Assembly: GCA_965199915.1 (NCBI GenBank)
Contig: OZ241348.1
Coordinates: forward strand, 3,720,001 to 3,784,000
Direction of reading: 5' to 3'
Origin: VXYL01 sp965199915
GTDB lineage: Bacteria > Pseudomonadota > Gammaproteobacteria > Pseudomonadales > Azotimanducaceae
Length of the DNA stretch: 64,000 bases
This document shows, piece after piece, positions 33,987 to 41,151 of the stretch. A program made the position numbers and the translations under genes. Position 1 is the first letter of the stretch, and every line of letters begins with the position of its first letter. Below the pieces are notes generated by a model. That model saw only the letters and a program-made list of their open reading frames with translations. It was not told the origin of the DNA and ran no database searches.

Positions 33987-34406
33987 ATGTCCGCCAGCGT
34001 TGGCGAGGCCGACGCCAAGGCGGACATGGCGGGTGTGACGAACACGGACGCCCTCGTTAAACACGAATCCGTCGTTAAACACGAATCCGTCGTTAAACAC
34101 GCGGAACAGCTGCTTCAGCAGGGACGGCCCCGCGAGGCGGAACGCCTGTTGCGCCCGGTCTTGGCGCAGCAGCCGGAAGACGTGGACGCGGGCTACGCCT
34201 TGGCCGTCGCGCAACGCCACCAACACCAGTGGCAAGAAGCGCTTGCGACGCTAGGGGGCATTCTGCAAGCCCAGCCGAACTTCGGCGGGCGCATCAGGAA
34301 ATCGGCTACAACCACATCGCGCGACGGGATTTCGCAGTGGCGCGGGAGGCGTTCGAAGCGGCGGTGGCGGCGGATCCGGCGCTCGTCAACAGCTGGCGCT
34401 GCTTGA
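33987..34406 (+). pseudogene. N-terminal fragment of a frameshifted TPR-sulfotransferase gene
   Basis: This frame starts at ATG 33987 and encodes the first TPR units (EQLLQQGRPREAERLLRPVL, ALAVAQRHQHQWQEALATL) up to QAQPNF near 34283. The expected continuation, RAHQEIGYNHIARRDF, is in the frame of the downstream sulfotransferase, so one base appears to be missing in the GGCGGGCGC stretch around 34284-34292. After that point this frame reads arginine-rich nonsense. Joined to the next entry it would make one protein of about 695 residues. Confidence 0.75.
34056..34100. repeat. 18-bp in-frame tandem repeat (2.5 copies)
   Basis: The unit GTTAAACACGAATCCGTC repeats at 34056-34073 and 34074-34091, then half again to 34100. 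It encodes VKHESV repeats just before the first TPR unit of the sulfotransferase gene. The spacing is a multiple of three, so copy number changes keep the frame. Confidence 0.9.
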
Positions 34407-36076
34407 TCAAACTGTACGAGGAACACGCTCCGCAAAACCCGGACATCGCGGCCAAGCGGCAGGCGGCGCGCGACCAAGTGGATTTTCTAGCCACCCTGCC
34501 GCACGAACTCCTGGCGGTGACGAGCTACCTCGCCGAAGACAAACTCGCGGACGCCGAACGGCTTTGCAAGCACTTTCTGCGCGACAACAAAACCCATGTG
34601 GAGGGAATGCGCCTGCTGGCGGAAATCCTAACCCGCAACAAAGTGCTGGACGAGGCCGAGTTTTTGCTCGAAAGCTGCGTGGAGTTCGAACCGGAACACG
34701 CCAACGCCCGCATTCAGTACGTGAACATTCTGCTGCGTGCGCAGAAGTTCGCCAAGGCGTTCGCGCAGGCGGAACGTCTGCTCGATGCGAATCCAAACGA
34801 CACGGGCGTTGTCCGTTCCCTCTACGCCGCTGCGGCCAACGGCGTTGGCAGAACGGAAGACGCCATCGCCGGCTACCGGGCGCTCATGGAGACGCATCCG
34901 TCGAACCACCTCTATCCCGTGTCCCTCGGCCACGTCCACAAGGCCGCTGGCGACTTGGAACAGGCGACTGCGCTGTACCAAAAAGCGTACGGCATCAAGC
35001 CCGACCACGGCGACGCCTACTGGAGTTTGGCGAACACGAAGTCGCATGTGTTCACGGAAGCCGAAGTGCGGCAAATGCTGGCGTTGGAAGAAAACGCGGG
35101 CACGGTGGCGGAGGAGGATCGAACCCAGATCTGTTTCGCTCTCGGCAACGCCTTCGAAACGCGGGGAGAATACGAACGCGCCTTCGCGTATTACCGTCGC
35201 GGCAACGCCCGCAAGAAGGCCGGCAGCCACCACAGCCCCGAGCAACTGCGCCTTCGCATCGACAGCCAGATGGAGGTTTGCACCGCGGAGCTCTTCCACG
35301 CCCGCGTCGGCGTTGGCCACGAGGCGCCGGATCCGATTTTCGTCGTCGGCCTGCCGCGTGCGGGCTCCACGCTCATCGAGCAGATCCTCGCGTCGCACTC
35401 GCAAGTGGACGGCACCATGGAACTGCACAACATTCTCGGCCTCGCCAAACGCTTGCGCGGCCGCGACGAAGGCGACGCGGCACCTCGCTATCCGCGCATC
35501 CTAGGTGAGCTCGACGCCGATTATTTCCGCCGTTTCGGCGCACAATACATCAACGACACGCGCACCTATCGCGCCGCGGCGCCGTTCTTTGTGGACAAGA
35601 TGCCGAACAACTTCTTTCACATCGGGCTCATCCGCCTCATCCTTCCCAACGCCAAAATCATCGACGCCCGACGGGCGCCGCTGGCTTGTTGCTTCAGCGG
35701 CTTCAAGCAGCTGTTCGGCGAGGGGCAGGAGTTTTCCTACGATTTGGAGACCATCGGCAACTACTACCGGCAGTATGTGAAACTGATGGCGCATTGGGAT
35801 CGGGTGCTGCCCGGTTTCGTGCTGCGCGTGCAGCACGAGGACGTGGTGGACAACCTGGAGCGCGAAGTGCGCCGCCTGCTCGACTTCTGCGGCTTGCCGT
35901 TCGAGGAGGGCTGCGTGCAGTACCACCGCACCGAACGCAGCGTACACACGCCGAGCGCCGAGCAAGTGCGCCAGCCCATAAACCGCAGCGGCTTGGAACA
36001 GTGGCGGCGGTTCGAGCCGTGGCTGGATCCGCTCAAACGCGCCTTGGGGCCGGAACTCGCGGAGACTGAGTTGTGA
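34229..36076 (+). CDS. TPR-repeat sulfotransferase, main reading frame (5' part in another frame)
   Basis: From about 34285 this frame continues the TPR domain (AHQEIGYNHIARRDFAVAREAF, repeated 34-residue units to about residue 330) and then a sulfotransferase domain. That domain has the PAPS-binding loop FVVGLPRAGSTLIEQIL, a KMPNNFFHIGLI segment with the second phosphate contact, and LRVQHEDVVDNLEREVRRLL near the C-terminus. Such TPR-sulfotransferases modify glycans, lipids or peptides. The bases 34229-34284 are not coding in this frame in the ancestral gene, and no suitable start exists downstream. The gene is either inactivated or carries a one-base sequencing error. It overlaps the next gene by GTGA. 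Confidence 0.8.
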   Translation: MARSACDARGHSASPAELRRAHQEIGYNHIARRDFAVAREAFEAAVAADPALVNSWRCLIKLYEEHAPQNPDIAAKRQAARDQVDFLATLPHELLAVTSYLAEDKLADAERLCKHFLRDNKTHVEGMRLLAEILTRNKVLDEAEFLLESCVEFEPEHANARIQYVNILLRAQKFAKAFAQAERLLDANPNDTGVVRSLYAAAANGVGRTEDAIAGYRALMETHPSNHLYPVSLGHVHKAAGDLEQATALYQKAYGIKPDHGDAYWSLANTKSHVFTEAEVRQMLALEENAGTVAEEDRTQICFALGNAFETRGEYERAFAYYRRGNARKKAGSHHSPEQLRLRIDSQMEVCTAELFHARVGVGHEAPDPIFVVGLPRAGSTLIEQILASHSQVDGTMELHNILGLAKRLRGRDEGDAAPRYPRILGELDADYFRRFGAQYINDTRTYRAAAPFFVDKMPNNFFHIGLIRLILPNAKIIDARRAPLACCFSGFKQLFGEGQEFSYDLETIGNYYRQYVKLMAHWDRVLPGFVLRVQHEDVVDNLEREVRRLLDFCGLPFEEGCVQYHRTERSVHTPSAEQVRQPINRSGLEQWRRFEPWLDPLKRALGPELAETEL

Positions 36077-37089
36077 ACAACGTGGTGACGATGGCGCTCG
36101 TCGGCTGCGGCAACATCGCCCGCGCGCATTGGCGCGGCATCCGCTATCACGCGCCCCGCATTCGGGTGACCGCGGTGGTGGACGAGGACGTCGTTCGCGC
36201 CGAAGCGATGGCCGAGCGGACCGGCGCCGAACCGTATAGCTCCTTGACCTCGGCGCTTGCCGCCGGCGGCTTCGACGCAGTGGACTTGATGCTGCCGCAC
36301 GACTTGCACGAGCAAGCCGCGTTGGAGTGCTTCGCCGCCGGCAAGCATGTGGTGTTGGAAAAACCCATGGCCACGGATGTGGCCGCCTGCGAGCGCATTC
36401 TGGCGGCGGCGCGGGAAGCCGGCACGGTGTTCATGGTGGCCGAGCAGGCGCAATACTGGCCGGACATCGCCCGTGCGCGACAGCTGCTGGACGCGGGCGC
36501 GATCGGCGAGGTGCTGATGGCGCACGCTTGCTTCTACGACGCGCTTGATTGGGACGCTTCGCAGCCGCAGCCGTGGCGGTTCGACTTGGCGCGCTCCGGC
36601 GGCGGCATCGCCATCGACGGCGGCGCGCACTGGATCCGGCCGCTGCGCATGATGCTGGGCGAAATCGACGAGGTGCTGGCCGTCACTGGCCGCCACATCG
36701 GGGCGATGCAGGGGGAATCCTGGGCGCAAGCGTTGTTGCGGTTCCAAAGCGGCGTCGTCGCGTCCTTCCACGCGTTGCTGCACCGCGGGCCCGTGGGGCC
36801 GACGGAGGATTTTCGCGTAACCGGCGGTGCCGGCGAAATCGTCATCGAGCACGGCCCGGAAGGGCGGCTCATGCTGTTCAACGCCGAGCATCCGCAAGGC
36901 TTGGAGGTGATGCGCGCGTTCCCGGGCAAAGTCGACAGCTACGGTGCCGAACTGCGCGATTTCAGCTTGGCCGTGTTGGAGGACAAGCCGCTCGACGCCG
37001 CGCCCGAGTATTCCCTCGGCGAGCTGCGCACGGCGCTCGCCATGTACCGTTCGGCGGAAAGCCGGCGCTGGGAGAAGGTGTGGCGATAG
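36073..37089 (+). CDS. Gfo/Idh/MocA family oxidoreductase
   Basis: This 338-residue protein has an N-terminal Rossmann domain (VTMALVGCGNIARAHWRGI, the G-x-G-x-x-A dinucleotide loop) and the family motif EKP in HVVLEKPMATDV. The C-terminal alpha/beta domain carries GGGIAIDGGAHWIRPLRMM, with a histidine at the usual catalytic place. It would oxidise or reduce a sugar or cyclitol with NAD(P). The GTG start overlaps the sulfotransferase stop (GTGA). Its last 45 codons are duplicated at 39090-39224. Confidence 0.88.
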   Translation: MNNVVTMALVGCGNIARAHWRGIRYHAPRIRVTAVVDEDVVRAEAMAERTGAEPYSSLTSALAAGGFDAVDLMLPHDLHEQAALECFAAGKHVVLEKPMATDVAACERILAAAREAGTVFMVAEQAQYWPDIARARQLLDAGAIGEVLMAHACFYDALDWDASQPQPWRFDLARSGGGIAIDGGAHWIRPLRMMLGEIDEVLAVTGRHIGAMQGESWAQALLRFQSGVVASFHALLHRGPVGPTEDFRVTGGAGEIVIEHGPEGRLMLFNAEHPQGLEVMRAFPGKVDSYGAELRDFSLAVLEDKPLDAAPEYSLGELRTALAMYRSAESRRWEKVWR

Positions 37090-37129
37090 GCGCCAGCCGC
37101 GCCAGGCATAAGGTGCCGAGGGGCCTCGC

Positions 37130-37933
37130 TCACTCCAACTTCGTGATCCGGACCGAACCGTAGTAGGAGGACAGCGATCGTCCGGCCGTGATCCATGAGG
37201 CGGGTATTTTGTGGCGGACCTCGAAGCCTTGGGTGCCGTCGAACTTGAGCACGCCGGCCCCGGATTCCAATTTTCTATACCCCCCCGCCGAGTGAATGCG
37301 CATCACGCGGCACCTGAACCCGAGGGATGGGTTGGTACTAGTGCTAGTGGCCGTAGTGCTTCCAGTGCTTCCAAAAGCCGGCTCGTAGATCATCGCGTCC
37401 TCGTGGACGCTGTGCAGTTCGCCAGTAATTGCTCCAACAATGTTCGGGTGGCCAAGAAATGGTTGCGTGACGGCGCACCTCGCATCGTCGTCCGGTGGAC
37501 GCGGCTGCTGCAACTCGAACATGTAGCTGCCCGCTGGCAGCGTGTGGTTGGTGTTGGACTGGTGGGTGATTTCGGTGCCGAACGCCACGGTGTGGTGGAA
37601 GCCCTGTATCGTGCTCCCCATAACGAAATACCTAGGGTTGTGATAATGTTGGCCGCCACCGGCCTTCCCGGAAGCCCGGGGTACTACTTGCAGGATGGCC
37701 ACGCTACGCTTGGCGGCAAGCGTGACATCCGCTCGCAAGGCCACCTTGCCGTCCAGCGCATTGATCTTGCCGTCCAGCGCATCGATCTTGCCGACCAGCG
37801 TATCGATCTTTCTGCCCAGCTCGCTGAGCGTAGGGCCATTCGGCGACGACTGGTTGCCGTCTGCGGCGGCCGACAGCGACAAGGACATGGCCAGCGCCGC
37901 TGCCAACCACATGTGTTGTTTCAACTGTTCCAT
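37130..37933 (-). CDS. Exported coiled-coil paralogue A, unknown family
   Basis: This 267-residue protein starts at ATG 37933 with an SD-like GGAGAGG upstream. It has a signal peptide (MWLAAALAMSLSLSAAADG), a coiled-coil stalk of repeated IDALDGK heptads (about 30-70), and then a globular beta-rich domain with ILQVVPRASG, RYFVMGSTIQGF, LPAGSYMFELQQPRPPDDDARC and a C-terminal YYGSVRITKLE. Two cysteines (DARC and FRCR) could form a disulfide. It is one of three tandem paralogues with near-identical promoters. The stalk-plus-head plan recalls adhesins or phage fibre proteins. No family was recognised. Confidence 0.8.
   Translation of the reverse strand: MEQLKQHMWLAAALAMSLSLSAAADGNQSSPNGPTLSELGRKIDTLVGKIDALDGKINALDGKVALRADVTLAAKRSVAILQVVPRASGKAGGGQHYHNPRYFVMGSTIQGFHHTVAFGTEITHQSNTNHTLPAGSYMFELQQPRPPDDDARCAVTQPFLGHPNIVGAITGELHSVHEDAMIYEPAFGSTGSTTATSTSTNPSLGFRCRVMRIHSAGGYRKLESGAGVLKFDGTQGFEVRHKIPASWITAGRSLSSYYGSVRITKLE
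37743..37826. repeat. 21-bp heptad-encoding tandem repeats in paralogue A
   Basis: Three to four degenerate copies of a 21-bp unit (ATCTTGCCGTCCAGCGCATC on the plus strand) encode the KIDALDG stalk heptads. Paralogues B and C have different numbers and versions of these units, so stalk length varies in seven-residue steps. Confidence 0.8.
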
Positions 37934-37964
37934 CGCGGGTCCTCTCCCGTGTGTGCTGTCGTTC

Positions 37965-37992
37965 AGTATGCTACATCCTGTTCCCCGCGCAA
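37965..37992 (-). promoter_or_regulatory. Putative sigma70-type promoter of paralogue A
   Basis: On the minus strand TTGCGC (37992-37987) and CATACT (37970-37965) are separated by 16 bases, about 30 bases before the start codon. The same arrangement is conserved before paralogues B and C. Confidence 0.5.
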
Positions 37993-38045
37993 GCGCTTCC
38001 ACGCCATGCGCGCCGCGCACTCCTTGAAGTCCGTCGCGAACCGGC

Positions 38046-38088
38046 AAGCGGCATCGCATTGGTGGATGGCTTTACGTTGCGGCGCTGA
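38046..38088 (+). pseudogene. Duplicated scrap of the PQQ sugar dehydrogenase gene
   Basis: Bases 38046-38088 match 41430-41476 of the dehydrogenase gene, with one substitution and a four-base deletion. The flanking sequence left of it matches the promoter region of paralogue C, so the scrap was carried along when the paralogue cassette was copied. Confidence 0.8.
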
Positions 38089-38158
38089 CTCCGTGTCTGC
38101 TCCGTGTCTGCCCCAAAACTTGACCCATTGTGCAGGTCTTCGCCTATCAAGAGGCCAA

Positions 38159-38178
38159 ACGCGCCCTGCGGGGCGCGT
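38159..38178. terminator. GC-rich hairpin, possible terminator of the pentapeptide gene
   Basis: An 8-bp perfect stem (ACGCGCCC / GGGCGCGT) with a 4-base loop is located 13 bases past the stop of the pentapeptide-repeat gene. There is no clear U-tract, and the stem resembles the first half of the REP-like element, so either role is possible. The rest of 37993-38191 shows nothing else. Confidence 0.45.
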
Positions 38179-38191
38179 TCACCGTGGCGGA

Positions 38192-39088
38192 CTACGAAGC
38201 CGAATCGTCGTCGGGAACGTAGATCATTCCCCGTTTTTCGGGGTCGATGTGCCCCGGCAGCCGGGTGTAGCGGTTGTACAGTGCGCCGCGAAGGGACCGC
38301 GGCACCCCTTCCGTCTCGGCGAGGTTAGCGCCCCGCAGGTCGGCCCCGTCGAAAGCCGAACGGTGGATGTTCGACGCCCCCAAATGCGCTCTCCGTAGAT
38401 CCGCGCCGTTGAAATTCGAGGACATCAACAGGGACTGCGTCGAGCAGTTGCGGCAGCCGATGCGCAGGTCGCGCAAATCAGCATCCTGCAAGTCCGCCGC
38501 CGAAATGTTCGCCGGGCCGATCTTCGTTCCGCGCAGCACGGCGTTCCGCATCACTGTGCCGTAAAGATAGGTCCGCTTGATCACAGCCTCTTGAAGATTG
38601 GTGCCGCTAAGATTCGCCCGGTTGAGATTGGCATCCTCCAAGTCGGCGCGCCGCAGGTCCGCGTTCGCCAGATCCACAAAGCCAAGGTCGGCGTCGCCGA
38701 AGTCCCGCCCGCGCAGGTCCGGACGAGCCTCTTCGGCGTACCGCCACCGTTCCACGTCATCCCACCAGGATCGTGCCCGGTTCCCAACCTTCTTCTCTGG
38801 CTTCTCTGGTTTCGACAGCAAACCTGCCTCGGGTGGTGACAAAGGGCCATCGTCGAGCGCGACGCCATCCCGGTCGCCCGGCTGGCGCACAAAGCGTTCA
38901 TCACGCACGGCGCCAGAGGGTGGCGAGGTGTCCGCCAAAACATCTTGAGGGCGAGCGGGCGGCACCCCAAGCTCCGTCGCGGCTAGCGAGTGCGCGGCAG
39001 ACGTTGCCACGGCCGAGGAACCGGCGCTGTCGTCGACTGGCCGCACGAGCCAAAAGAAGCCCGCGGCGATGAGGAAGACGAACGCCAA
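38192..39088 (-). CDS. Pentapeptide-repeat protein with N-terminal membrane anchor
   Basis: The protein has about 298 residues if started at TTG 39088; the frame stays open to an ATG at 39238. After a hydrophobic anchor (LAFVFLIAAGFFWLV) and a low-complexity linker, residues about 120-270 are a pentapeptide-repeat solenoid of the A(D/N)Lxx type: ADLGFVDLANADLRRADLED and FNGADLRRAHLGASNIHRS. The head would form a right-handed beta-helix in the periplasm. Function is unknown. The longer start reads through the antisense of a duplicated oxidoreductase fragment, so the 5' end may have been remade by that duplication. No ribosome binding site decides between the starts. Confidence 0.7.
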   Translation of the reverse strand: MAFVFLIAAGFFWLVRPVDDSAGSSAVATSAAHSLAATELGVPPARPQDVLADTSPPSGAVRDERFVRQPGDRDGVALDDGPLSPPEAGLLSKPEKPEKKVGNRARSWWDDVERWRYAEEARPDLRGRDFGDADLGFVDLANADLRRADLEDANLNRANLSGTNLQEAVIKRTYLYGTVMRNAVLRGTKIGPANISAADLQDADLRDLRIGCRNCSTQSLLMSSNFNGADLRRAHLGASNIHRSAFDGADLRGANLAETEGVPRSLRGALYNRYTRLPGHIDPEKRGMIYVPDDDSAS

Positions 39089-39089
39089 T

Positions 39090-39224
39090 GTGCGCGATTT
39101 CAGTTTGGCCGTGTTCGAGGACAAGCCGCTCGACGCCCCGCCCGAGTATTCCCTCGGCGAACTGGGAATGGCGCTCGCCATGTACCGTTCGGCGGAAAGC
39201 CGGCGCTGGGAGAAGGTGTGGCGA
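39090..39224 (+). pseudogene. Duplicated 3' fragment of the Gfo/Idh/MocA oxidoreductase
   Basis: Forty-five codons (VRDFSLAVFEDKPLDA...EKVWR) match the end of the oxidoreductase gene at 36073 with few substitutions. The sequence after them continues into the 3' flank shared with paralogue A. It has no start, lies between paralogue B and the pentapeptide gene, and marks the border of a duplicated cassette. Confidence 0.88.
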
Positions 39225-39257
39225 TACGCGCCAGCCATAAGGTGCCGAGGGCCCCGC

Positions 39258-40061
39258 TCACTCCAACTTCGTGATCCGCACCGAACCGTAGAAGGAGGAC
39301 ACCGATCGTCCCGTCGTGATCCACGAGGCGGGTATTTTTTGGGCGACCTCGAAACCTTGGGTGCCGTCGAACTTGATCACGGCGGCCCCGAATTCCAATT
39401 TTCTAATACCCCCCGAGTGGATGCGCATCGTGTGGCACCTGAGATCGATGGATGGGTTGGTGCTAGTGGCCGTAGTGCTAGTGGCCGTAGTGCTTCCAGT
39501 GTTTCCAAACGCCGGCTCGTAGATCATCGCGTCCTCGTAGACGCTGTGCAGTTCGCCAGCAATTGCTTCAGCAATGTTCGGTTGGCCACGAAATGGTTTC
39601 GGGATGGCGCACCTCGCATCGTCGTGCGGTGGACGCGGCTGCTGCAACTCGAACATGTAGCTGCCCGCTGGGAGCGTGTGGTTGTTGCTGTTGGTCGGGA
39701 AGATTTCGGTGCCGAACGCCACGGTGTCGTGGAAGCCCTTTATCGTGCTCCCCATAACGAAATACCTAGGGCTGAAATAATGGTTGCTGTTAGTAGAGGC
39801 CCTCCCGGAGGCCCGGGGTACTATTTGCAGGATGGCCACGCCGCGCTTGGCGGCAACGGTTGTCAGCGTGTTGACCTTGCCGTCCAGCACATTGATCTTG
39901 CCTTCCAGCTCGCTGATGCGGTTCAGTAGGGCTCGCTGCACCGACTCAAGCGTATGGTTTGGCTTGTTGCCGTCTGCGTTGTTGCCGTCTGCGGCGGCCG
40001 ACAGCGACAGCGACATGGCCAGCGCCGCTGCCAACCACATGTGTTGTTTCAACCGTTCCAT
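39258..40061 (-). CDS. Exported coiled-coil paralogue B, unknown family
   Basis: This 267-residue paralogue of the genes at 37130 and 40194 starts at ATG 40061. Its signal peptide is nearly identical to theirs. The stalk is different (ALLNRISELEGKINVLDGKVNTL), and the globular domain is close to the others, with LPAGSYMFELQQPRPPHDDARC. The Ser/Thr loop near residue 195 is expanded by a perfect 15-bp duplication (39463-39492), giving STTATSTTATS. The C-terminus is SFYGSVRITKLE. Its upstream region joins directly to the 3' flank of paralogue C, which fits a tandem duplication. Confidence 0.8.
   Translation of the reverse strand: MERLKQHMWLAAALAMSLSLSAAADGNNADGNKPNHTLESVQRALLNRISELEGKINVLDGKVNTLTTVAAKRGVAILQIVPRASGRASTNSNHYFSPRYFVMGSTIKGFHDTVAFGTEIFPTNSNNHTLPAGSYMFELQQPRPPHDDARCAIPKPFRGQPNIAEAIAGELHSVYEDAMIYEPAFGNTGSTTATSTTATSTNPSIDLRCHTMRIHSGGIRKLEFGAAVIKFDGTQGFEVAQKIPASWITTGRSVSSFYGSVRITKLE
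39463..39492. repeat. 15-bp in-frame duplication in paralogue B
   Basis: CTAGTGGCCGTAGTG occurs twice in direct succession and encodes an extra STTAT unit in the surface-like loop. Paralogues A and C have one unit with different neighbours. Confidence 0.9.
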
Positions 40062-40092
40062 CGCGGGTCCTCTCCCGTGTGTGCCGTCGTTC

Positions 40093-40120
40093 AGTATGCT
40101 ACATCCTATTCCCCGCGCAA
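40093..40120 (-). promoter_or_regulatory. Putative promoter of paralogue B
   Basis: TTGCGC (40120-40115) and CATACT (40098-40093) on the minus strand with a 16-base spacer are identical in layout to the promoter of paralogue A. Confidence 0.5.
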
Positions 40121-40193
40121 GCGCTTCCAGCGCAACGCGCGCCGCGCACTTCTTGAAGATGGGCGCCAGCCACAAGGTGCCGAGGGGCCTTGG

Positions 40194-41018
40194 TCACTCC
40201 AATTTCGTGATCCGCACCGAACCGTAGTAGGAGGACACCGATCGTCCCGTGGTCCACGAGGTGGGCATTCTGTGGACGACCTCGAAGCCTTGGGTGCCGT
40301 CGAACTTGAGCACGGCGGCCCCGGAGTCGAATTTTCTAATACCCCCCGAGTGAATGCGCATCACGCGGCACCTGAACCCGAAGGATGGGGTGGTGCTAGT
40401 GCCACTAGTGGCCGTAGTGCTTCCAGTGCTTCCAAACGCCGGCTCGTAGATCATCGCGTCATCGTAGACGCTGTGCAGTGGGCTATTAATGACTCTATTA
40501 ATGTTCGGGAAGCCACGAAATGGTTGCGGGATGGCGCATCTCGCATCGTCGTCCGGTGGACGCGGCTGCTGCAATTCGAACATGTAGCTGCCCGCTGGCA
40601 GCGTGTGGTTGGTGCTGGCCTGGATGATCTCGGTGCCGAACGCCACCGTGTCGTGGAAGCCCTGTATCGTGCTCCCCATAACGAAGTACCTAGGGCTGTA
40701 ATAGTGGTAGGTGCTCCTGACCGTGTTCCGGGGTACTACTTGCAGGATGGCCACGCCGCGCTTGGTTTTCAGAGTGTTGACATCGGTTTTCAGAGTGTTG
40801 ACATCGGCTTGCAAGGCCACCTTTCGGTCCAGCGCAGCGATCTTACCTTCCAGCGCCGTTTGCAGCGTGTCGATGCGGTTCAGCAGGGCTCGCTGCACCG
40901 ACTCAAGCGTAGGGTTCGGCTTGTTGCCGTCTGCGTTGTTGCCGTCCGCGGCGGCCGACAGCGGCAAGGACATGGCCAGCGCCGCCGCCAACCACATGTG
41001 TTGTTTCAACTGTTCCAT
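40194..41018 (-). CDS. Exported coiled-coil paralogue C, unknown family
   Basis: This 274-residue protein starts at ATG 41018 and has the same signal peptide and globular domain as its two paralogues. Its stalk is longest: ALLNRIDTLQTALEGKIAALDRKVALQ followed by a perfect DVNTLKT duplication. The head lacks the short SGKAGGG-type insert of paralogue A after VVPR. It is closest to the sugar dehydrogenase gene and its upstream region is continuous with it, so C probably occupies the ancestral position from which A and B were copied. Function is unknown. Confidence 0.8.
   Translation of the reverse strand: MEQLKQHMWLAAALAMSLPLSAAADGNNADGNKPNPTLESVQRALLNRIDTLQTALEGKIAALDRKVALQADVNTLKTDVNTLKTKRGVAILQVVPRNTVRSTYHYYSPRYFVMGSTIQGFHDTVAFGTEIIQASTNHTLPAGSYMFELQQPRPPDDDARCAIPQPFRGFPNINRVINSPLHSVYDDAMIYEPAFGSTGSTTATSGTSTTPSFGFRCRVMRIHSGGIRKFDSGAAVLKFDGTQGFEVVHRMPTSWTTGRSVSSYYGSVRITKLE
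40765..40806. repeat. Perfect 21-bp tandem duplication in paralogue C stalk
   Basis: GTTTTCAGAGTGTTGACATC plus one base repeats at 40765-40785 and 40786-40806 without a mismatch. It encodes two DVNTLKT heptads and looks very recent. Confidence 0.92.
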
Positions 41019-41050
41019 CGCGGGTCCCTCTCCCGTGTGTGCCATCGTTC

Positions 41051-41079
41051 AGTATGCTACATTCTGTTTTCCCGCGCAG
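41051..41079 (-). promoter_or_regulatory. Putative promoter of paralogue C
   Basis: CTGCGC (41079-41074) and CATACT (41056-41051) on the minus strand are 17 bases apart. Compared with paralogues A and B the -35 has one change and the spacer one extra base, so expression could differ. Confidence 0.45.
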
Positions 41080-41151
41080 CGCTTCCACGCCACGCGCGCC
41101 GCGCACTTCTTGAAGTCCGCCGTGAACCGGCACACTGGATGGAGGAACACC

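Noticed and set aside
31073..34045. A 990-codon minus-strand frame opposite the second TonB receptor
   Set aside because: It is antisense to a clearly coding receptor, with low-complexity V/H/A-rich translation and no motif.
37743..37826. Regular 21-bp repeats as a possible CRISPR array
   Set aside because: The repeats are contiguous, with no spacers, and encode coiled-coil heptads in frame.
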